Positions 23,816-34,100 of a stretch of 64,000 nucleotides of DNA are shown here, in pieces (position 1 is the first letter of the stretch; every line of letters starts with the position of its first letter). Under the pieces are notes generated by a model, which worked only from the letters and a program-made list of their open reading frames with translations, did not search any database and was not told the DNA's origin. The position numbers were made by a program, and so were the translations under genes. The stretch spans positions 201,863 through 265,862 of the forward strand of contig KB299519.1 in assembly GCA_000328365.1 (NCBI GenBank). The letters are read 5' to 3'. This DNA is from Capitella teleta. Taxonomy: Eukaryota > Annelida > Polychaeta > Capitellidae.

Positions 23816-24989
23816 ATTTTGCTTTCTTCGCGACTACTCACCACTCACATTTAAATGTTCCTCCTTCATTCGAAATTGAATTTTTTCTTGATGTCTTTGC
23901 ATAAATAGGCCCAGAATAACATAGTAAATCCATGCCATGTAGTGGGTTATTATTATTATTATTATTATTTTTTTCTTTCCATGGGCAGATCGCGTAATGC
24001 TAATACTAATGGAAGGGAATATTAGATATCTTTAATCGTTATGTCGTATATATCTATTAATTATAGTCTGCACACAGTTCTGTGGGCCAGACATGGGTGA
24101 CAAAAAATAAAATTCCTATTCGTTGAAATTGAAGGCTGGAGTTTGGAGAGAAAGAACACACGAAACAAAGAACTCGGTGTTTCCAGTTTTTCACCCAAAA
24201 GGAACAATTGCAAGAGTGCGTTATGATTCTGCAAATACCATTGACCACATGGATGTTAATAAAGAACGTTTCTCCACAATCCAGGGTGGAATAAAGGTGT
24301 ATCACAAACTCCAGCAATTCCAATCAGTTACATGTCATTTCTGAGCACTTATTTACTAGTATGTAATTCACTTTAAGGCTCATAATTATATCACCGAGCG
24401 TAATGCAAGCAAGCAAATTATTGTATTGAGTAAGTGACATAACCGTTATGACGCAAGACAAGCCCATGTTACAATATTAAAAGCAATTCAATTAAAGCTT
24501 CACTCGATTCACTCAGTACCTGTATATATAAACCCATGCACCTGCAATGAAGATTTATTCTTGTGTTCGAGCTCGTTCGCGTCGGACCTTCATTTCTTCT
24601 GCTCCCGCTTGTGATCCTCCACATTATCAATGTACTGTACACATAATTATTGGTGAATACGTGAAAGACACAAACAAAAGTTATCGGTTTACTGTGACCT
24701 ATGCATCCGAAGAGTTCAGGAGGTTTATTGTAAATATTATTGGGCATTAGTAAAACCACCGAAATTCTCGGTGTCATCTACAACTGCGTTATATGTTATC
24801 ATGGACGCAGATCATTCATGATCTAATAAAATACTTACGGCAATGTATGTAGCTATATAATCGCGCTGCCATCCTGTCCTCTCATCTCTCAGATCCCGTG
24901 TCGCGAGAGTAGTAGTACTGGTAAGTATTCCATGACTGAAACCATCATAAGATATCATATGTTGAACCAATAACTTGAGTGCGTTATGA

Positions 24990-25110
24990 ATACACTAAAT
25001 CCGGCGGTGCTCCTCCGAGAACTCGTGAGATTACTTTACGTCCAGAAGCCAAGTGGTTCAACGATGAAATCCGCTCCAGCTTGCAACATCTAGTGGAACG
25101 CCTATGGAGG
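24990..25110 (+). mobile_element. LINE (non-LTR retrotransposon) fragment
   Basis: The plus-strand translation contains TLRPEAKWFNDEI followed by LVERLWRRT. This is the Trp-Phe-x-x-Glu-Ile and Arg/Glu-rich linker typically found between the endonuclease and reverse transcriptase domains of CR1/jockey-type LINEs. No adjoining endonuclease or reverse-transcriptase motifs were found, so this is a short relic. The exact ends are uncertain. Confidence 0.5.
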
Positions 25111-26337
25111 AGAACCATTGACTCACAGTACACAATGAAATGTACACGACCGAAAAGAAAAGAGTTTTATCTCTCACCCACCGAGCTAAACAGACCTACT
25201 GAATACTATTTATTTTATGAACTTATGTAGTTCATTTTGTTCTCACATGGTTAAGTGCATTTGTTTAACCCTGCAAAATTGATGTTTAGGCAGCATGTGC
25301 TTCTACGCAGTTCTCAGAAAAAAAAAAACAAAAAAAAAAAGCAAAAAAAAACCAGGTTAGTTTTTTTCATAGACATTTAGGTATCATGTGATCAATAATT
25401 GCTTGTCACTCTGTACAATAATAAGTAAATGTAGGCAGCATGCATGGGGTTTTAGGTCATGGTTAGATTTTTTTAGTCTTCAATCATGACTACATATTTT
25501 TCATATTTTAATCAATGAAAATAAACTTTCTTTCTTACAGAATTTCGCATCCATAAAATACGTACATTTTATATTTCATGTACATGTGTATCCGTAAGTT
25601 ATCATTTAAATGCTAATCAGGCCTAGTTTGATAAAATCGCTTTCTGATATGCTCAGAATTCATGCTCATGCTACGTGTATATGACTCCCCCTCCCAATGT
25701 TAGTCCCGCCGACTGGTGCTTTTGCCGTCGTCTGCTGGTTACTCATTGCACCCCCTCCACAAATTCTACGCCCGTTTAATCGAAATTCTCAAGAGTCGAT
25801 TATTGAATGTCTAATGCTCCAATGGGAGCAGGTATATTTCACTCGGCTGTTGTTATGTATACTAAATGCATTCTTATTCCAAGAATCCTTATTCCGCGTA
25901 CTATTAAAAATCATAACGCCTTTAGAGCGTTATGAACTCACCCGTGCATCACGGTCACTAAGTCTGCGGCATTCAAGTTATTTCTCTCGATTGAGCTTGT
26001 GAAGTTGTGCATCGTATTACGTATAACTAGGACAATACATGTATAGTTGCTCATCAACCGGGTACTTTGAGTGAACGACACAACAAGCATAGATCAGCGT
26101 TAATTAACATTTTAACTTAAAAAAAAGGTTAAAATTAAGTAACATTATGACACGATCGGTTAAGAGCTTAAATCCCCGATCTCAAGCGTCAACGTTGCTT
26201 ACATCGAATCAACACGTAACAACCTTTGATACTAGTATCTGACCTACATTTCACAGATAACAAATGAGTATTTCTCGTCAGCATCCAGCATTCGACCGCC
26301 AGTAATGCAGTGACGTTCGGACCACGTGACCAGCGCA

Positions 26338-27204
26338 ATGGGAACGTTTGTCGGACACGCTCTTCCCGGGGCGTTTTTCGCGCTCTTTTCCCTCTGGTGG
26401 CTCTCCCAGATCCCTCGTCGCTTCGTCTTCTGCTCTCGACGAAATCTCGCGTTTAGAAACACAGCCACGTATCCCGTGAAGGGATCGGGGTGCTGCGGGA
26501 AATGTCCCATCGAGGGAGTGATCAAGATGAGCGTCACTCTCATTGGCATGATGGCGGAATTGTACGCTGCCACCGGATACGGGGACAATAGCAGCGGGAT
26601 TGTGTGGGGAGATATCCAACACCTAACCATGTACCTCTTCTTCTTCCTGTCGGGCTTAATCGACGTCCTGACGCAGAGACGCTGCCTCGCTGTCCCTCCG
26701 GGCTCAGACTATGCACTGGCGTCTCTGGCGTTCGGTGCGGAGTGGCTGTTGTTCAGCGAGCATCTTCGAGGCAGACCTCCGCTGGATGTGCACCTGCACT
26801 CCATCTTGCTCTACGTTATAGCTGCGTGTGTGATGGTCACTCTACTTGAATACAAACACCCGCACTGCCTTCTGTTGGGCTTACTACGCTGTGCTTGTGT
26901 ACTCTTGCAGGGGACGTGGTTCTTCCAGGTGGGCTTTGTGCTCTACCCCCCCACCCCGCACTTGCATCATTGGGATGAGGATGACCATGAGAATATGATG
27001 CTGGCCACTGTTATCTTCATCTGGCATCTCGGTGCTTGTGTCGTGTTTGTCGTGATTATGTTTGTGTTCTTGTCTAGAACTTATGACAACTGTTGCGCTA
27101 CTTTTGAACTTGATTTCGATGACAGAAGAGCGACTTGTTCAGACTCTGATGAAGAAAGCGTTGAAGATGATGACGGAGATTCCACACGGTCATTGTCTCC
27201 ATAG
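26338..27204 (+). CDS. Tmem45: TMEM45-family multipass membrane protein (DUF716), single exon
   Basis: A 288-residue integral membrane protein; vertebrate TMEM45A/B have about 275. The start MGTFVGHALPGAFF matches the conserved GHxLPG N-terminus, and I chose this ATG rather than an in-frame GTG four codons upstream. Around seven hydrophobic segments follow, including MYLFFFLSGLIDVL, FGAEWLLFSEH and GTWFFQVGFVLYPP, with the conserved membrane His and Glu residues (EWLLFSEH, DVHLHSILLY). The tail is acidic and Ser/Asp-rich. Molecular function is poorly known in the family. Unlike vertebrate homologues the reading frame has no intron, which suggests intron loss or retroposition. A poly(A) signal AATAAA at 27304-27309 lies against the 3' end of the convergent DDX55 gene. 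Confidence 0.92.
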   Translation: MGTFVGHALPGAFFALFSLWWLSQIPRRFVFCSRRNLAFRNTATYPVKGSGCCGKCPIEGVIKMSVTLIGMMAELYAATGYGDNSSGIVWGDIQHLTMYLFFFLSGLIDVLTQRRCLAVPPGSDYALASLAFGAEWLLFSEHLRGRPPLDVHLHSILLYVIAACVMVTLLEYKHPHCLLLGLLRCACVLLQGTWFFQVGFVLYPPTPHLHHWDEDDHENMMLATVIFIWHLGACVVFVVIMFVFLSRTYDNCCATFELDFDDRRATCSDSDEESVEDDDGDSTRSLSP

Positions 27205-27303
27205 CAACTGCGTTCGAACTTCAGCATGCCAAGCAATCATTACAGACTGTAGGGTAACAAGGCATCGAAAAAAGACAAAACATCCACGATGAACAAACAT
27301 TTT

Positions 27304-27317
27304 AATAAAACTTTATT
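27304..27317. terminator. Overlapping bidirectional poly(A) signals of TMEM45 and DDX55
   Basis: The 14 bases AATAAAACTTTATT contain AATAAA on the plus strand (27304-27309, for TMEM45) and, two bases later, AATAAA on the minus strand (27312-27317, for DDX55). The DDX55 hexamer overlaps its own TAA stop codon (27315-27313). Cleavage 10-30 nt beyond each hexamer would make the two mRNAs overlap at their 3' ends. Confidence 0.8.
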
Positions 27318-30300
27318 CATCATCTTCGCCCGATGACACTTTATCACCAAACTCAGATGAAAATTTTGTTTTTGAAATCTGAAAATAGAAGAAATAATTA
27401 TGAAAATATCTTAATTCATGTGAATTGCACCCCCCTCCCCCCAAAAAAAATCTGACTATCCATAGAAGACGCTTACCTTTCCCTTCTTGAATTTCTTGAG
27501 CAGTCGAGCGTCCTTTTCCAATTCATCCAAATCCCGGTCAGACATCTTCTGTTTCCGTTTCCGTTTGAGCTCTTTGTATGCTTTATTCTTCTCTTTCTTC
27601 TCTTTGCGTATTTTCTGCTCGGACCATGCTTTCGCTTTCTTTGGCTAGAGTGAAAAGAAAAAGATAAATTAAAAGTTAATACACAATTTTTTTTTCCTTC
27701 AACTACATGTACAAGCACACGCATCATCAAATTTCAATCAGACCATCTTCACAGATATTGAAATCATTAAGTATCTTGGCGCTAATTGAAGCTGAATATT
27801 GCACCAAAAGAGTGACGACAACGAAATGAAAAGTTAGAAGCTACAGATCTCACCACATATGGTTTCTTTCCTGGCATCACGCCAGTTTCCTCATAAATCT
27901 TCATCTTTTCTTGTCTGTGTTTCTCTCGATCGCCATCTCTGAAGAAAACAAGAGAGAAGTTGAAGAGAAGGTTGCACATCACAAATACTCATGAGTAATT
28001 AGACGATAGCTCAGAGGTGATTTGTAAAATGCTGCAGAAATATACTCACGCAAACTTGATCGTGTTGGGATCAACTTCGGTCGGAACGAAGTCTGGGAAT
28101 TCCCTTCCCTTGAGCTCTGGCATTCGTGGCAAGCGAACCAAACCGAAACCATTTGCCAGTTTTGCAATGTCCAAATCTATTCATATAAACCAACATTCAG
28201 TCTCTACTACTTAAAATTCAAAACAAATTCAGAGCTAGATTTATAGGAATTTGCGTAGTTTTGCCACCATGAAAGTAAATCCAAGCAATCCTGCTTAAGT
28301 ATCCCCCCAATCTAATTTCTCAAGAACACCACGGACAAACGGGATAAAACAGTCAAAAATAGTTGACGCTGACCTTTGACCCTGAAGATCAAGCTGCATT
28401 CATGCTTTGCATAAGACTGCACAAACGACACGAACGCTTTCATTCCTCTCTCGTACATGGCTCTGCAAAAAAGTGAGGAAAAAAAGAAAATAAATTTCTC
28501 TGTTGAGGACGATCAACATCGAACCGGTCGTGCAGCATGAGTTTCTTCAGGGCAGCCGTGTGGTCAGGAACATCATCCGGAGGCACGTGCTCCACCAGGG
28601 GGACCTTCTGGTTGATGGACAGGAAACTTACGTACGTCTCCTCAATGGGTCGCAGGTAAACAATCGCGCTTCCTGTGTGTCCAATACGTGCTGTTCGACC
28701 GCAACGATGAACAAAGTTACTGAGGAAGAGAACGTAGCTTGGTGAGAATTGAGATTTATTTCCGTCGCGGAACCTGGATGAGCTGGGAGGGTCATACTGC
28801 GTGACCCAGTTGATCTCAGGGATGTCAACGCCACGCCCCATGACGTCCGTGCAAACCAAGACGCCTCCTTTCATCTTCCGGAAACTGGTGAAGATTTTAT
28901 TGCGAGATTCTTTCTTGCTGTGAATGCAGAAGATCTGCATTTTCTTCAAGACGCTTCAGAAAAAAGAAAAAAAGATTGAATTATGCATGACGGGTACGTT
29001 AAACTGACGAGGCTTACTGCTTCAATGCCTTGGTGAAATAATCGACGGCAGCACATGTGCTGAAGAATACCAAATGTTTCTCATCTTTGTGAAGTTGTAG
29101 GAAGGCCACGAGGTGATTGAACTTCTGATCACTTTCCACGATCTTCAACAGAAAGAAATCCATGCATTATCAAGCGTACAAGTATGGCAGAGAAATAACC
29201 ATGTAGTAATTCATCAGAGAAGCGGGTGTTTTTCTGTTGACTTCCTCCCCGTGAGCACCTCTCTCTTTCACAGCCACACGCACAGGATTGCGTAGGCCAG
29301 CACGAATAAGGTCTTCCAACTCTTTGGTTTGCGTGGCAGAGAACAGACCGGTTCGTCTCTGTTTTGGCAGGTAGCTCAATATAGTGTTCAAGCTGAAAGT
29401 ATCGCAAAAATAAATAAATCAATTAAATATATGAGCAGATGAAGATAAAACCTTCGCTGGAATCCCATGGCAAGCAGTTGGTCAGCTTCGTCCAAAACTA
29501 AAACTTCCTTAGAGAATAACGATAGTAAATTCACCTCATCCTAAACGAAGCCTCTTACCAAAGCTTTGACGCTGGCCGTGAGGTCCAATCCCTCATCCCT
29601 TCGATTCAACATGTCAACCAAACGACCTGGTGTTGCTACCAAAATATTACCTCTGAAAAAAAATGTAAATATAACTGACCTAGTAACCAAGAGGAATTAC
29701 AAGATTACCCGTGCTCCATGAACTTGTTAACATCCGTCATTGGATTATTACCTCCGATAAATAGCTGATGAGTGATGTGTGGGATTTCTTTCAGGAATTC
29801 GCCAAGGACTTCATCAATCTGTACTGCTAGCTCTCTTGTTGGAGTGACAATCAGGGCCCCAACCTGGAGGAAAATTAATTATGTTAATGAGATGAAGGGA
29901 GTTCAGAATGGGGCACACACATCTTTGGATCGTAGCGGGGTTTCCCGTCGAAGGAGAATTTCTAGAATCGGGACAACAAAGGCAAGGGTCTTCCCAGATC
30001 CAGTCACTGCTTCTGCCGCAACATCCTTATTGCTCAAGAACAGAGGAATGCATGCAGCCTGTAAAAGAGAAATGACTTAGATTTACATCTGTTATTGGAT
30101 CAACATTTTAAACTCCAATTTCAATTATTAACATGTGATTGTTTTGGTCAAAAATCAAGTGAAGTTCCATATCCAGAAAGCCAAAATTCAATGAACCTGT
30201 GTAATCAGTCTCAACCAGCAAAGGCCAATAGTCTAAGGATGTATTATAGTATACTGAGGTAATAACCTATATTTATTTTACCTAGCAGCATCCTGATCAT

Positions 30301-30501
30301 CGTTACTATTAATATTATCAGGCTGAGAAAGATAGGATGGGTGGGCGATAATTGAGTGATTTCATAGAGATGATAAGTTTATGTAAGTTTAGATGTAAAT
30401 TATACCTGAACAGGTGTCATCAACTTGAAGTTCAACCGATCAATCGTTTTTCTGGTACATGTTCTAAGTCTTTTAGGTAAATCATCCCATTTCTGATCCA
30501 T
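27313..30501 (-). CDS. Ddx55: DEAD-box RNA helicase DDX55 (Spb4) (14 exons)
   Basis: A 588-residue ATP-dependent RNA helicase of the DDX55/Spb4 family (human 600), which acts in nucleolar large-subunit ribosome assembly. Exons (minus): 30501-30406, 30058-29921, 29863-29709, 29652-29559, 29507-29452, 29392-29200, 29142-29018, 28953-28774, 28719-28525, 28462-28374, 28176-28050, 27938-27854, 27644-27477, 27378-27313; all phases agree. Motifs: Q-motif MTPVQ, Walker A AVTGSGKT (Lys55), PTRELA, TPGR, DEAD (167-170), SAT (198-200), [16 protein letters not shown] and [10 protein letters not shown] (from about 350). The DDX55-specific [14 protein letters not shown] and a Lys-rich tail (about 512-567) follow. 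Motif II is followed by QLLAMGF where RLLDMGF is usual. The 54-nt intron 28773-28720 is a multiple of three with no stop, so its retention would insert 18 residues between motifs V and VI. The start codon is divergent from SPEF1. Confidence 0.97.
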
Positions 30502-31192
30502 GTTTTATTGTTTACTCGTTAACAGCTGACATGCGCGCAGACTATCTACACCGGAAGTTGCAGTTTATGAATCTCACCCTTCATAACGTACCTGTGGGTA
30601 TCATGGGGAAACTGAATTTGCACAGAATTCAACGCTTTTGGTCATTATTCGGCTCATCGCACGAGGGGTGTTTCATACTTGGAACAATTTGCTGTCGAAA
30701 ATGACTTAATGGATACATGTCATGTTTTGTGTGATTTTTTTTTTTCATTGTACATATGGGGATTATTGAGGTGAGCCCAGTTTTATGGATATCATAACGC
30801 TCCTTCAGATTTTAAAACAATTAGAAGGAAGCATTGTTAGAAATGGCTCGTAATAATTAGATTTATCCCCCAGAAAAGCTATGGAAAATTAAGATCTTCG
30901 ATATCCCTTTGGACACATTCATCGGGTCATAAATTACTTGTCACATTTATTCTCCGTACCGTAATTATACCGGAAGCTCTTCTATTTGCTGCGGTTCTGA
31001 CGTGCGTCCTAATTACCAAAACAACCGAGAAACACACGTAAATAACTCAAGTGTGTGGAGTTGTTTTTCTTTTCCAAGCCCCGGCCTGACCGGCAGGAGT
31101 CAAGTAATTATATTTCTGTATCAATATACGCCAGTGATTCATACATGCATAAAATGACGGGAACTCAACGCCAAAATGTCAACATTCTCACC
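30502..31192. promoter_or_regulatory. Shared divergent promoter region of DDX55 and SPEF1
   Basis: The DDX55 ATG (30501, minus) and the SPEF1 ATG (31193, plus) face away from each other with 691 bp between them. Both 5' UTRs and promoters must lie here unless upstream non-coding exons exist. I found no TATA box in a convincing position. Confidence 0.5.
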
Positions 31193-34100
31193 ATGAAACT
31201 TAATGATATTGCCGAACTGGACGAGAAAAGTTTGGAGAAGTTGTACAGCTGGGTGGACGACATTCCCCTCTCGAGAGCCAAGAAGAATCTATCGCGGGAT
31301 TTCTCTGATGGAGGTAATTACCTGCTAATGATTCTTGCTTTGAGATTGGCCAATTAAAAAATATATATTATTATAGATATTTAATATTATATAAATTAAA
31401 ATAAATTGATATTGCAGTGATTTAATAACAGGCTAAACAGGCCCTTCCACATGATGCACCACGGCAACCTCCGAACCCAATACAAGGGAAAGTCAATTAT
31501 ATATAATTTGTGTTATGGTATTGATTTAAGGGTACCAAGTACATGTACCACCTATATAATTATATGTATGAAATGAAGACAAGGCAACACACACAGTAGC
31601 TTTGTTAAACGGATGCGGAACGGAATTTTAAGTGATGTTCTATTGACTCATAGCACCAATTGATAACATTCCGTGCCAAAAACACCATGCCTGGATGCAA
31701 GTGTAAGGAAATAATGCATTCCGAATATCGGGGTTAGCATTGCGCCTATGGGAGAATGGCTTCCATTATGAAGTATAGGAGGCAAACGTCAGCTGAGGGC
31801 TTGGTTTGGCTGATGGCTGATTCCCCTCGTGAAGCTATCGATTTCAGCCANNNNNNNNNNNNNNNNNNNNNNNNNNNNNNNNNNNNNNNNNNNNNNNNNN
31901 TTTTTTTCGCGCCTGACTGGTGGCAAAATTATTATTCTATCTATTTCTGAAAAGAAAATAAAAAAATATCCAGGGTTTTAGTCGCAGGACACGCTGATAT
32001 GACGAGGCCCATTGTAAAAGATGGAGAACTCGGTGTTTCATCACAGCTCCTGAATGAGCTTCTGAATGAGCATTAAGGAATGTCATCTCTTGTATGGCGC
32101 TTCCATGCAAATTATCTGTTTTGTTTTCATTTTAAGAGATAAACATTAGTCTTCTGTCACAACAATAGTACTTTCAAACAAAACAATAGTACAAGAGTGT
32201 TGCCTTAATTATACGTTCAATGAAGCTTATCCATGCTCCTGGGCCCTGTTTGCCGTCCAAAGTGAAAAAATCACGGCATAATGAGTACAGTCTATTAAAT
32301 GAGATAAATCTGCCTAAATGTTGATGAAATTGGAATAGAAATTATAGGAATAGCAGCATGACATGTCAGACTAACCATATAAGCAAGTATTTATTTCACT
32401 TCTATTTGTGTGATTTTTACACTGTGAACTGGTTTTTTTTACACTTTCTCAGAAATGCGTAGCACCATTAGAATGCATTGAGATCTTTAACATGGAGTAG
32501 GTAGACTACTTTTGGCCCACTCTGTATACAGGAGTTGTTTAATCTTTGAAACAACAGTCTGCGTAGCCAGCTAAGAGAATCCCCATGGCGCTGGGTGACA
32601 GCTTAATTATTGAGTGTTTACTACGGCATCAGACTATAATCACATGTGGCTGAACTTTGTTTTTGGCACCATTCCTCTTTATGTCCTCTTCTCGATCTCT
32701 TCAAATTCCATTCTCATTCATTCATGAAAATAGCGATCATGAAGACCAGAGCCAATGTATGTCTATGACATTGAAGATTATTTATCACTACTTCATTATT
32801 GCTGGTACTGCATCACTTCCTCATGCTTGCTCTGGAGAGAAGAGCACTGTATTTGCTGCTGAAAATAGCTTGGCATTGATTAATGCATGTTCACACAATT
32901 AATCAATGAATATTTGGTTTGAAAAAGGTGAGATGTGAAGGGAGTGTGCATTAAGCAGACACTATTCGGTACCATATCAACAAAACGCTGGGTTCCAAAT
33001 CTGAATCATTTTTATGTCATGTACCTTTCTTCACAGTTTGAGATTTTATAAATTTATCTTTATCTGTATTTTATGCTGTTTGATTTGAAGAATATTCATT
33101 TAAGGTATAAGGTAATGTTAATTCTCTTTCAATCCTGTTTGATACTGAACAGGGGTTTTCTGATTTCAAAAATATTCTGTTTGGTTATGCATTACATCTA
33201 TACACAACCTAGGCCTTCTTGGCCTCTGCCAAGTTTTCCCTCAACGTTAAGTATAAGTAAATGCCTTTCATCCTATTGCATCAAGCGTATCTGCAAAAGG
33301 GAAATGTCAAAATTCTTGGCTCAGCTTAGATATTCCAATTGATACTCTGATTACTGAAGAACAGGAAATTTTTGCGGCGCATGTAATTTTCGCTTTATTC
33401 GCGGTCACGATCGACCGTGAAAATTAGATACCCATTTCTGAGTGATCTTATACTATATGACCTTACGTTTGACCGCAAATAACTGGTGCAGCGATTCAAG
33501 GCTTCAGCCATAAAACCACGAAATATACAGTCCGGGGAAATTTCCTGTTCTCCCTTGAGTAAAACTGTTATGATGCATGCATCAGTTTATTGAAATTATA
33601 TCATTTACAATTGGGAATGAAGTATAATATATATTATAGCTTACCAAAGGACTCCCAAGGCAATCCTCCTGTGATAAATTCAATTACTGAGCCAATAATT
33701 TTGTTATATGACAAAGTGAAGTGGGAGAGAGAAAGGTAGTTAATTTCATTCATTTCATTTATTGCACATATTTATGATAGCCTATTATCAGTACGGCAAT
33801 AAAGTGTGACCATACATGCCAATAATACATGAAAACAAACAATGATACAAACGAATAGCATATAAATTAAAAAATATAATGAATAAAAGGTTCAACATTA
33901 GGGAACACACACACTGATAAAATTCATATAAAGGACTTCCTACCCAAGGCATTCACACGTAATTCTGTTGTTGAGATGATTGTTGTTTCCTAGCAGTTCA
34001 AGTTAACGAAGAATACAATAAATCAAATCAACTTCAGTCAAGTGTTTTGTTTTAGTCTGATTATTCAGACAGCACCAAGGTGATCGAAGGTACACAAGAT

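Larger units (their letters stand above)
16500..26337. other. Gene-poor region upstream of Tbx1/10 and TMEM45
   Basis: About 9.8 kb with no exon that I can assign to a family on either strand. It contains homopolymer runs, a GCN repeat near 16860-16885, one copy of an interspersed repeat (about 23338-23815) and a LINE fragment (about 24990-25110). Its position next to a developmental regulator makes it a candidate cis-regulatory domain, but the sequence alone does not show individual enhancers. Confidence 0.5.

Noticed and set aside
33750-33850. Possible LINE 3' end (ATTTCATTTATTGCACA and GGCAATAAAGTGTG)
   Set aside because: Only a vague resemblance to LINE tails; it may just be the 3' UTR of the TNFR-like gene.
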